Source of the DNA: Candidatus Zixiibacteriota bacterium
Lineage (GTDB): Bacteria > Zixibacteria > MSB-5A5 > CAIYYT01
NCBI GenBank assembly: GCA_963205155.1
Contig: CAUJJY010000120.1
Coordinates: 1-5,845 of the forward strand
Reading direction: 5' to 3'
DNA length: 5,845 nt
The position numbers and the translations under genes are program-made. The stretch's first letter is position 1. Each line of letters opens with the position of its first letter. The notes below the pieces were generated by a model. It was not told where the DNA came from. It did not search any database and saw only the letters and a program-made list of their open reading frames with translations. Positions 1 through 5,845 of this stretch are shown here, in pieces.

Positions 1-382
1 GACGGCGCGGCAAATCTGCAAGGGAAGGCTGTTGGTGCTGTTCGGATGCGGCGGTGATCGCGACCGTACCAAGCGCCCGTTGATGGGAAAAGCGGCCTCC
101 AGTGCAGCCGATGTAGTGATCGTTACATCCGACAATCCACGTACGGAAGACCCCTTGAAAATCATCGAAGATATCAAGCCGGGCCTGGTTGGTCAGAAGC
201 TTACCGTTATCGAACCTGATCGGCGCAAAGCCATTGCAACGGCGGTGTCGCTGTGCCGGGAAGACGATTTGCTGGTGGTGGCGGGCAAGGGCCATGAGAA
301 CTACCAGATTCTCGGTACGACCAAGGTGCACTTTGATGATCGCGAGATTGTCGAAGAAGCGCTGAAAGGACAAAACTCGTGA
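1..382 (+). CDS. murE: UDP-N-acetylmuramoyl-tripeptide synthetase MurE, C-terminal part (5' end outside window)
   Basis: This is the 3' end of the ATP-dependent cytoplasmic ligase that adds the third amino acid to UDP-MurNAc-L-Ala-D-Glu. The reading frame is open from base 2 with no stop before TGA at 380-382, so about 126 residues are present and the substrate and ATPase domains lie upstream of the window. What remains is the Rossmann-like C-terminal domain typical of Mur ligases: the FGCGGDRDRTKRPLMG segment (41-97), SDNPRTEDP (128-154) and GKGHENYQILG (284-316), followed by FDDRE. The DNPR tetrad at 131-142 is the family signature for meso-diaminopimelate; lysine-adding MurE enzymes have a different sequence there. 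The TTG at 32 lies inside the conserved domain and is not a start. The stop overlaps the GTG start of murF (GTGA). Identity is very secure; DAP specificity is inferred from the motif. Confidence 0.96.
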   Translation, partial: TARQICKGRLLVLFGCGGDRDRTKRPLMGKAASSAADVVIVTSDNPRTEDPLKIIEDIKPGLVGQKLTVIEPDRRKAIATAVSLCREDDLLVVAGKGHENYQILGTTKVHFDDREIVEEALKGQNS

Positions 383-1776
383 TCGGCGGATTGCTCAAGG
401 AATTTGCGCCGGCATTCGGCGAGTATATTGTCGATTCACCGGCGAAATTGGAGACGGTATTCAGTGGAGTCACGATTGACAGCCGAGTGAAGTCGTCGGG
501 CGGAATCTTCTTCTGCATTAAGGGAGAGAAGTTCGACGGCCACGACTTTGCGCGTGACGCCGCCGCGAATGGCAGCACGGTTATCGTCGTCGCCAAGTCT
601 CAATTCAGTCAATTCGCGGATATTACAGGCGCAACCGTAATTGGAGTCGACGATACGCTCGAGGCGATGCAGCAACTGGCGAGATTCTATCTTGATCTCA
701 TTGCGCCGCGCAGAATCGCGATCACGGGTACCAACGGCAAGACTACGACCAAATCGCTACTGGCGAATCTGCTCGCGGCGAAGTATCGCACTTGTGCGAC
801 ACGCGGTAATTTGAACAACCAATTTGGTGTGCCACTTTCCATATTCGAGTTTACCCGCGACTGCGAGGTTGCCGTTTTCGAATTTGCCATGTCGACACCG
901 GGTGAAATTAAACGGCTGGTCGAGTTGTTCGCTCCGGAGATCCGGGTGATTCTCAATATCGGTCCCGCGCATCTGGAAACGCTGAAGACTATCGATGCGG
1001 TTGCAGAGGCAAAGTTCGAGATGCTGCAGGATTGCCGTCCGGGCGATTGGGTTGTTCTCAACATGGATGATCCGCAGATTCGTTCGCGTTCATACCGCTA
1101 CAAGGTCAACAAAATGACGTATGGCACATCACCGGAGTATGATGTCCATCCCGACGAAGTTCGGATGAACGGCGCCGGCAGAGCTCATTTGCTCTATCAC
1201 GGCGACGACATCACCATGCCGGTGCTGGGACTCCATCACGTCTCCAATTGCCTGGCGGCTATATCAGTCGCGAAGCTGATGGAAATTCCGTATGCGTTGG
1301 TGAAGTCGGGCATCGCGTCGTTCGTACCGGCCGGCAATCGGATGACTTCTGGAGAGTATCAGGGTGTCACGATTATCAACGACGCCTACAATTCGAATCC
1401 GGTGTCGGCTAAGGGCGCGCTTGATACAATCGCATCAATGAAGGTTACCGGTCGCAAAGTTGTCGTATTCGGTGACATGCTGGAACTCGGCGACAAGGCG
1501 GAAGAATATCACGCCGAGCTGGGCCGCAAAATTGCGGCATCGAAAGTTGATTTGCTGGTTTTGTTGGGAGCATTCTCGGCAGTTGTCAGAGATGCGGCCA
1601 CTGGAGCAGGATTCGATGCCACGAAGATCAGCATGGCTACCGACCACAGCGCCGCAGTTGAGTTGTTGGCTAACTACCTCAAGTCGGGCGATCTGCTTTT
1701 GCTGAAAGCTTCGCGCGGCATCAAGCTTGAACTCGTCGAACAGGGGCTCAAGGCCACACTGGGGAGACGAAACTGA
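379..1776 (+). CDS. murF: UDP-N-acetylmuramoyl-tripeptide--D-alanyl-D-alanine ligase MurF
   Basis: MurF joins D-Ala-D-Ala to UDP-MurNAc-tripeptide using ATP, the last cytoplasmic step of the peptide stem. The 465-residue product is full length for the family (E. coli about 450). The N-terminal UDP-binding domain carries VTIDSR (31-36) and a GxxFFCIKGEKFDGHDF segment. The central ATPase domain has the P-loop GTNGKTTT (117-124, Lys121), GNLNNQFGVP (143-152), Glu168, NIGPAHLE (193-200, His198) and Lys212 in AEAKFEM. The C-terminal domain has Arg321, NDAYNSNP (334-341), GDMLELG (365-371) and KASRGIKLE (443-451). Two motifs deviate: Glu168 is followed by Phe-Ala instead of the usual Leu/Met-Gly, and the normal His-Asn pair reads His286-His287. 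The GTG start is chosen because it gives a normal MurF N-terminus, overlaps the murE stop by four bases and has AAAGGA (365-370) 8 bases upstream. Function is clear despite the substitutions. Confidence 0.97.
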   Translation: MIGGLLKEFAPAFGEYIVDSPAKLETVFSGVTIDSRVKSSGGIFFCIKGEKFDGHDFARDAAANGSTVIVVAKSQFSQFADITGATVIGVDDTLEAMQQLARFYLDLIAPRRIAITGTNGKTTTKSLLANLLAAKYRTCATRGNLNNQFGVPLSIFEFTRDCEVAVFEFAMSTPGEIKRLVELFAPEIRVILNIGPAHLETLKTIDAVAEAKFEMLQDCRPGDWVVLNMDDPQIRSRSYRYKVNKMTYGTSPEYDVHPDEVRMNGAGRAHLLYHGDDITMPVLGLHHVSNCLAAISVAKLMEIPYALVKSGIASFVPAGNRMTSGEYQGVTIINDAYNSNPVSAKGALDTIASMKVTGRKVVVFGDMLELGDKAEEYHAELGRKIAASKVDLLVLLGAFSAVVRDAATGAGFDATKISMATDHSAAVELLANYLKSGDLLLLKASRGIKLELVEQGLKATLGRRN

Positions 1777-2864
1777 TGCTCTATCTATTGCTTTATCCGC
1801 TCGTGGATCACATCAGCTTCTTCAATCTGTTTCGCTATATCACTTTCCGCAGTGCGGCCGCGACCGTAACGGCATTGTTCATCAGTTTGATTCTTGGTCC
1901 GGCGCTGATACGAATGCTGAAGAATCGTCAGGTCAAGGAAAGCATCCGTACCGACGGTCCACAGACGCATCTGGTCAAGGAAGGCACTCCGACGATGGGC
2001 GGGTTGATCATTCTTGCCGCTATTGTGATTCCGACTTTGCTTTGGGCGGATCTTTCGAATCGCTTTGTGATCTACATGCTGATTGTCACAGTCTGGCTCG
2101 GCGCGATAGGTTTTATGGATGACTATCTCAAAGCCATCAAGCATCAGAAGAAGGGATTGGTTGGACGCAAGAAACTGGCGGGCCAAATGGGTCTGGGTAT
2201 CGTGTTTGGTCTTCTGCTGTATTTGTACCCGCCCACACCGTTGTTCAATCTCACGACGGACATACCGTTCTTCAAGAACTACTATCTCGATTTTCCGATC
2301 TGGTTGTTCATCCCGTTCGTGATCGTGGTTATCACCGGTTCTTCGAACGCCGTCAATTTGACCGATGGGTTAGACGGGTTAGCAATCGGTCTGACATCGA
2401 TCTGCTTCGTCGCGTTCGCAGGGATGGCATACATTACCGGTCGAACGGACTTTTCGGATTACTTGGATATCGTCTACCTGCCCGGTTCCGGAGAGCTGAC
2501 GGTTTATTGCGCTGCGGCGATCGGAGCTGGTCTGGGATTCTTGTGGTACAACACGCATCCTGCGCAGGTCTTCATGGGTGACACGGGCGCGTTGGCATTG
2601 GGTGGTATACTTGGCGCGCTCGCCATTTTGTTGAAAAAAGAAATTCTGTTGGTGATTGTCGGGGGAGTCTTCGTGGCTGAAGCTTTATCGGTCATACTCC
2701 AGGTATCGTCTTTCAAATTGCGGGGAAAGAGGATATTCAAAATGGCTCCCCTCCATCATCACTTTGAACTTAGCGGCTGGCACGAGAGCAAGGTCGTCGT
2801 CCGTTTCTGGATCGTCGGCGTGCTGCTTGCGCTGTTGACATTGTCTACTTTCAAAATACGGTGA
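1776..2864 (+). CDS. mraY: Phospho-N-acetylmuramoyl-pentapeptide-transferase MraY
   Basis: MraY is the integral membrane enzyme that transfers phospho-MurNAc-pentapeptide from UDP to undecaprenyl phosphate, giving lipid I. At 362 residues it matches the family's usual 320-370. It is strongly hydrophobic, with about ten likely membrane segments (roughly 27-46, 75-91, 97-113, 135-151, 173-188, 203-220, 241-257, 271-287, 290-309, 342-358). The cytoplasmic-loop motifs are intact: GTPTMGG (70-76), FMDDYLK with the Asp115-Asp116 pair, NLTDGLDGL (194-202), FMGDTGALALGG with Asp269 (266-277), and the C-terminal KMAPLHHHFE with the His triad 327-329. These include the acidic residues that bind Mg2+ and the uridine site of the family. 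The ATG overlaps the murF stop by one base (TGATG), and GGGGAGA at 1761-1767 is a well placed ribosome binding site. I see nothing abnormal in this gene. Confidence 0.98.
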   Translation: MLYLLLYPLVDHISFFNLFRYITFRSAAATVTALFISLILGPALIRMLKNRQVKESIRTDGPQTHLVKEGTPTMGGLIILAAIVIPTLLWADLSNRFVIYMLIVTVWLGAIGFMDDYLKAIKHQKKGLVGRKKLAGQMGLGIVFGLLLYLYPPTPLFNLTTDIPFFKNYYLDFPIWLFIPFVIVVITGSSNAVNLTDGLDGLAIGLTSICFVAFAGMAYITGRTDFSDYLDIVYLPGSGELTVYCAAAIGAGLGFLWYNTHPAQVFMGDTGALALGGILGALAILLKKEILLVIVGGVFVAEALSVILQVSSFKLRGKRIFKMAPLHHHFELSGWHESKVVVRFWIVGVLLALLTLSTFKIR

Positions 2865-4237
2865 CGATGAGGATTGATTTGGTGAAGGACAGACGGATTT
2901 CCATACTCGGTATGGCACGGTCGGGGACGGCTGTCGCCCAGCTTGTGCGCAAATATGGCGCTATTCCGTTTGTGACCGAAATGAAATCCGCCGAGAAGGT
3001 CGAGACCGAAATTCGGACACTTGAGGACCAGGGCATATCGTACGAAGTCGGCGGACACACCGAGCGCGCCATGCGTGAGGTAGATTTCTTCATCGTGTCG
3101 CCGGGAATCCCCGCGACAGCGCCGTTTATGCAGGAGATCGAGCGGCGGCATTTGCCGGTCTTCTCGGAAATTGAGGTAACTTCGTGGCTCTGTCCGGCGA
3201 CGATTGCGGCGATCACCGGCACCAACGGCAAGTCGACGACAACTGCGCTGACGGCACATATTCTGAATGTTGCCGGCAAGAAGGCTGTTGCAACCGGCAA
3301 TATTGGTTCGCCGTTTGCGCATGATGTGGTTGTACTTTCGGATCGCGACTATGCGGTCGTCGAAGTTTCCAGTTTTCAGTTGGAGCGCATCGAGACTTTC
3401 AAGCCGAAGGTTGCAGCCATTCTGAATATTACCCCGGACCATCTCGACCGCTACAAGCAGTTCGAAGCTTATGCCGAAGCGAAATATCGCATCGCGGATG
3501 CACAGGATAGCAGCGACTTTTTGGTTTTGAATGCCGACGATGAGACGCTCGCCAAGGCCAAGTTCTGGGGCACCCCGAAGGTCATTCATTTTTCCACCAA
3601 GCGCAGTGTTGCTGAAGGCGTGTTCGTCAAGGATGGCGAACTTGTTTACGCATTGGAAGGCAGATCAGGGACGATCTGCCGCACCAATGAATTAGGCGTT
3701 CCCGGTCCGCACAATGTCGCCAACTGTGCGGCAGCGGCGGCGATGACGTTGGTGCTCGGGCTCGATCCCGCCGACGTCGCCCGCGGCCTCAAGACCTTCA
3801 AGGGAATCGAGCATCGCATCGAGTACGTCGCCGAAATCGGCGGCGTTCGGTACATCAATGACTCCAAAGCCACTAATGTTGATTCGGTGTATGTCGCGTT
3901 GCAGTCGTTTGACCGCCCGATGATTGTGATTATGGGCGGACGCGACAAGGCAGGAGATTTCACCAGATTGGCACCGTTGATGACCGGCCGCGTGAAAGAG
4001 ATTATTCTCATCGGCGAAGCGACCGAAAAGATCGCCGCTCAACTCGCCGGAGTCGTCAAGATGGAACGCGCAGGAAATATCTACACTGCCGTAGAAATGG
4101 CTTCTAAACATGCGGTGCCGGGCGATGTCGTGATGCTTTCGCCGGCATGTGCTTCTTTTGACCAGTTCCGCGATTTTGAAGACCGCGGTGAGAAGTTTAA
4201 AGAGGCCGTCCGGGCGCTTGAGGGAGGCAAGGGATGA
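2861..4237 (+). CDS. murD: UDP-N-acetylmuramoyl-L-alanine--D-glutamate ligase MurD
   Basis: MurD adds D-glutamate to UDP-MurNAc-L-Ala in the cytoplasm with ATP hydrolysis. From the GTG at 2861 the product is 458 residues (E. coli 438). The N-terminal Rossmann domain has GMARSG (17-22) and SPGIP (80-84). The ATPase domain has the P-loop GTNGKST (120-126, Lys124), GNIGSP (Asn147), EVSSFQLE (Glu168), TPDHLDRY (His194, Tyr198), Lys208 (position of the carbamylated lysine) and GPHNVAN (His284-Asn285). The C-terminal domain has EHR (Arg319), NDSKATN (333-339), GGRDKAGDF (359-367) and LSPACASFDQF (426-436). All invariant Mur-ligase residues I could place are present. The start is uncertain: GTG 2861 overlaps the mraY stop by four bases (GTGA), ATG 2867 is the only ATG, and GTG 2882 has the best ribosome binding site. 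All three leave the first motif intact. The 3' end overlaps ftsW by four bases (ATGA). Confidence 0.97.
   Translation: MTMRIDLVKDRRISILGMARSGTAVAQLVRKYGAIPFVTEMKSAEKVETEIRTLEDQGISYEVGGHTERAMREVDFFIVSPGIPATAPFMQEIERRHLPVFSEIEVTSWLCPATIAAITGTNGKSTTTALTAHILNVAGKKAVATGNIGSPFAHDVVVLSDRDYAVVEVSSFQLERIETFKPKVAAILNITPDHLDRYKQFEAYAEAKYRIADAQDSSDFLVLNADDETLAKAKFWGTPKVIHFSTKRSVAEGVFVKDGELVYALEGRSGTICRTNELGVPGPHNVANCAAAAAMTLVLGLDPADVARGLKTFKGIEHRIEYVAEIGGVRYINDSKATNVDSVYVALQSFDRPMIVIMGGRDKAGDFTRLAPLMTGRVKEIILIGEATEKIAAQLAGVVKMERAGNIYTAVEMASKHAVPGDVVMLSPACASFDQFRDFEDRGEKFKEAVRALEGGKG
2869..2873 (+). promoter_or_regulatory. Possible ribosome binding site for an alternative murD start
   Basis: GAGGA lies just after the mraY stop, 8 bases before the GTG at 2882. 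No comparable purine-rich site precedes the GTG at 2861 or the ATG at 2867, whose upstream sequence is CTACTTTCAAAATACG. If used, MurD would begin MKDRRISILG, still with an intact first Rossmann motif. Alternatively the upstream starts are used by ribosomes terminating on mraY, which need little ribosome binding site. Confidence 0.4.
3659..3680 (+). repeat. Perfect 8-bp inverted repeat inside murD
   Basis: GGCAGATC (3659-3666) and GATCTGCC (3673-3680) are exact reverse complements around a 6-base loop, so the transcript could form a short hairpin. No T-run follows, so this is not a rho-independent terminator. It lies in a less conserved stretch of murD, just before the GPHN motif. Its presence is certain; a role is not supported. 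Confidence 0.6.
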
Positions 4238-5355
4238 TAAGTCGTCCACGTGATGTCGACAAATTGTTGATAATTGTCGTCGGCCTGCTGTTGCTCATCG
4301 GTACGGTGGTCGTTTATTCGGCCTCGGCAATGTTTGCCGGTTCGCGTTTCGGCAGCGACACTTTCTTTTTCCAGCGCCAATTGATCTGGCTCGGCTTGAG
4401 TGTGGCGGCACTTTTCATCACGATGCGCGTGAACTATCGTGCACTCTGTAAGCTTGCCTGGCCGCTGTTGATCATTTCGATGATATTGCTAGTCGTAGTA
4501 TTGTTTACGCGCGAAGTCAATGGCGCCAAGCGCTGGATCAGTTTTGGATTCTTCGGATTTCAGCCTTCAGAGATTTTTAAGTTTTCGCTGATAGTATTTC
4601 TGGCGGCGATGCTTTCCGCCAAGCGCGAGAAGATCACGCAGATGAGTTCGGTCATCTTCCCGCTCCTGCCGGTCATCATGGTTGGTTTCGGACTGATCCT
4701 GCTTCAACCGAATCTCGGCACCGTGCTGGTGCTGGCGGCTTCGACTTTCATCTTGCTGTTCATTGCCGGCGTCCGCAAGCGCCTGCTGGCGGTTCTCGTA
4801 GGCGGGATGGCTTCGGTGTCGTTCCTGATGGTCTACGTGATCGGGTACAAACGCGCGCGCGTTGATACGTTCCTTGAATCAGTGTCGGATCCGCTTTTGG
4901 CGAGCTATCAAGTGAAGCAATCGATTTTAGCTATCGGCTCCGGCGGACTTTTCGGTAAAGGACTCGGACGCGGCAGCGCCAAGCTGTTTTATCTGCCCGC
5001 ACCGCATACTGATTTCATTTTCGCGACGCTCGCTGAAGAGGGCGGGTTCATTGTCGCGACACTGGTATTGATACTGATCGGGATATTAGTATGGCGCGGC
5101 ATCAACATCGCCATTCATTCGCCCGACCTTCCCGGATTCTATCTGGCTACCGGCATCACGCTGGTCGTGTTCTGTCAGGCGATGACCAACTTGATGGTGG
5201 CAACGGCGATGATTCCTGCGACGGGATTACCACTGCCGTTCTTGAGCTATGGCGGTTCGTCGATGCTGATAACCTGCGCGGCAATCGGAATCTTGCTGAA
5301 TATCAGCCGCTACACGGTGGAAACGCCGCAGTTGTTCAAGTCGAGGGTGAATTGA
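4234..5355 (+). CDS. ftsW: SEDS-family septal peptidoglycan glycosyltransferase FtsW
   Basis: FtsW polymerises lipid II into glycan strands at the division site together with a class B PBP (usually FtsI). The 373-residue product is a polytopic membrane protein with about ten likely membrane segments (roughly 9-30, 49-65, 73-91, 115-129, 140-157, 161-178, 183-203, 270-289, 303-325, 343-358). SEDS motifs in order: YSAS (28-31), NGAKRWI (96-102, Trp101), QPSEIFK (110-116), QPNLGT (158-163), SYQVKQSILAIGSGG (224-238), GKGLGRGSAK (241-250), HTDFIFA with the essential Asp (Asp260), and PLPFLSYGGSS (333-343). The usual Asp of QPDLGT is Asn160 here. FtsW is preferred over the paralogue RodA because the gene sits between murD and murG, the standard ftsW position. 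The ATG overlaps the murD stop (ATGA), with a strong AGGGAGG ribosome binding site at 4221-4227. Confidence 0.95.
   Translation: MISRPRDVDKLLIIVVGLLLLIGTVVVYSASAMFAGSRFGSDTFFFQRQLIWLGLSVAALFITMRVNYRALCKLAWPLLIISMILLVVVLFTREVNGAKRWISFGFFGFQPSEIFKFSLIVFLAAMLSAKREKITQMSSVIFPLLPVIMVGFGLILLQPNLGTVLVLAASTFILLFIAGVRKRLLAVLVGGMASVSFLMVYVIGYKRARVDTFLESVSDPLLASYQVKQSILAIGSGGLFGKGLGRGSAKLFYLPAPHTDFIFATLAEEGGFIVATLVLILIGILVWRGINIAIHSPDLPGFYLATGITLVVFCQAMTNLMVATAMIPATGLPLPFLSYGGSSMLITCAAIGILLNISRYTVETPQLFKSRVN
4850..4863 (+). repeat. 14-bp palindrome with alternating CG core inside ftsW
   Basis: AACGCGCGCGCGTT is a perfect palindrome, and its inner 12 bases (4851-4862) alternate purine and pyrimidine throughout. 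It encodes Lys-Arg-Ala-Arg-Val at the start of the large extracytoplasmic loop region, a segment where FtsW proteins are normally rich in Arg. The run of CG is probably a by-product of CGC/GCG codon choice. Confidence 0.5.
5343..5347 (+). promoter_or_regulatory. Ribosome binding site supporting the TTG start of murG
   Basis: GAGGG inside the last codons of ftsW ends 4 bases before the TTG at 5352, a slightly short but usable spacing. The competing ATG at 5364 has TGAGG (5353-5357) 6 bases upstream, so the ribosome binding sites alone do not decide the start; the protein N-terminus and the TTGA overlap do. Confidence 0.5.
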
Positions 5356-5845
5356 GGCGCATTATGTTTGCAGGCGGCGGCACAGGCGGGCATTTGTTTC
5401 CAGCCTTTGCAATTGCGCAGGAATTCCAGCGCCGATTGGGCAGCGAGTGCGATATCCGTTTCTTTGTCACTGGCCGTGAGTTGGAGATGAAGCTGATTGG
5501 TTCACACGGATATGCCATGAGCAAGATTAATGTGCGCGGCCTCAAGCGTGGAAGTTTGATGGGCAATCTGATGTTCTTCCCGATACTTGCTGTCGGCGTC
5601 GTACAGGCGACTGCCAAGATTATCAACTTCAATCCCGATCTGGTAGTCGGGACTGGTGGTTATTTGTCATTTCCGGCTGTGCTCGGCGCCAAGCTGACCA
5701 ATCGCACCGCGTTCATTCAGGAGCAAAACTCCTTTGCCGGCGTCGCCACGATCAAATTAGCGCGGTTTGCAGATTTGATCTTCATCGCCTACGATCAGGC
5801 AGCGGCACGCATCGGATATCGCGAGAAGTGCATCCTTAGCGGCAA
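5352..5845 (+). CDS. murG: UDP-GlcNAc:lipid I N-acetylglucosaminyltransferase MurG, N-terminal part (3' end outside window)
   Basis: MurG is the peripheral inner-membrane GT-B enzyme that adds GlcNAc to lipid I, making lipid II. About 164 residues are visible, roughly the N-terminal acceptor-binding half; the frame stays open to the end of the window. From TTG 5352 the protein begins MRRIMFAGGGTGGH, matching the family start, with the glycine-rich GGGTGGH loop at 8-14. Later motifs are GTGGYLSFPA (100-109), QEQNSFAG (123-130) and LARFADLIF (136-144); the end, ILSG followed by AA, looks like the beginning of the usual GNPVR motif. The TTG overlaps the ftsW stop (TTGA), as at the other junctions. 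An ATG at 5364 would begin MFAGGGTGGH, removing the first residues of the beta strand before the loop, so TTG is preferred. The UDP-GlcNAc-binding half lies downstream. Confidence 0.96.
   Translation, partial: MRRIMFAGGGTGGHLFPAFAIAQEFQRRLGSECDIRFFVTGRELEMKLIGSHGYAMSKINVRGLKRGSLMGNLMFFPILAVGVVQATAKIINFNPDLVVGTGGYLSFPAVLGAKLTNRTAFIQEQNSFAGVATIKLARFADLIFIAYDQAAARIGYREKCILSG

Noticed and set aside
687..1064. Minus-strand open frame of 125 codons inside murF
   Set aside because: It lies fully antisense to the conserved MurF ATPase domain, and its translation resembles no protein family I know.
1727..2122. Plus-strand open frame of 131 codons in another frame across the murF/mraY junction
   Set aside because: It overlaps the conserved ends of both genes, and its translation is low in hydrophobic structure and without motifs. 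There is no sign of a frameshift in murF or mraY.
2841..2880. Possible promoter or terminator at the mraY/murD junction
   Set aside because: There is no intergenic space, no stem followed by a T-run, and no convincing -35/-10 pair; the genes overlap.
2759..3589. Long open frame on the - strand (276 codons) antisense to the end of mraY and to murD
   Set aside because: Its translation has no recognisable motif and is rich in Arg, Asn and Ile without domain structure, while the + strand carries two complete conserved enzymes. It is a shadow of the codon pattern of murD.
3692..4249. Minus-strand open frame of 185 codons over the end of murD
   Set aside because: It is antisense to the conserved MurD C-terminal domain and the murD/ftsW junction, with no ribosome binding site or motif that would argue for a gene.
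4234..5355. RodA or SpoVE in place of FtsW
   Set aside because: All three share the SEDS motifs, but position between murD and murG is the standard ftsW location. RodA usually sits with mreBCD and mrdA, none of which is present.
5336..5632. Minus-strand open frame of 98 codons over the start of murG
   Set aside because: The + strand here encodes the GGGTGGH loop and N-terminal domain of MurG, so the antisense frame is incidental.

Overview
The window is a slice of a canonical division and cell wall (dcw) cluster, all on the + strand, in the order murE (3' end), murF, mraY, murD, ftsW, murG (5' end). Every gene was assigned by reading its translated motifs; no database search was possible. 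There is no gene-free stretch: coding sequence runs from the first base to the last, and each gene overlaps the next by 1 to 4 bases.

Layout: bases 1-382 hold the C-terminal domain of MurE, whose DNPR motif points to meso-diaminopimelate as the third residue of the stem peptide. Bases 379-1776 encode MurF, 1776-2864 MraY, 2861-4237 MurD, 4234-5355 FtsW, and 5352 to the end the N-terminal half of MurG, which probably starts at a TTG codon. The five junctions are GTGA, TGATG, GTGA, ATGA and TTGA, so the genes are very probably one transcript with coupled translation. No promoter, terminator, RNA gene, mobile element, CRISPR array or long repeat was found.

How the genes work together: MurD adds D-Glu to UDP-MurNAc-L-Ala, MurE adds (here probably) meso-DAP, and MurF adds D-Ala-D-Ala, giving the UDP-MurNAc-pentapeptide. 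MraY moves the phospho-MurNAc-pentapeptide to undecaprenyl phosphate at the membrane (lipid I), MurG adds GlcNAc (lipid II), and FtsW, a SEDS glycan polymerase, uses flipped lipid II at the division septum.

Organism: a bacterium with DAP-type peptidoglycan and moderate GC (roughly the low to mid 50s percent by eye). Protein style (for example the MraY GTPTMGG and HHHFE segments, the FtsW HTDFIFA loop and the MurG QEQNSFAG segment) would fit a Gram-negative lineage such as the FCB group and related candidate phyla, but this is an impression and not a placement.

I see no new system. The points worth a second look are small: a His in MurF where Mur ligases normally have an invariant Asn, an altered ELG-type motif in the same protein, an Asn in place of the usual Asp in the FtsW QPDLGT motif, the non-ATG overlapping starts, and an ambiguous murD start.
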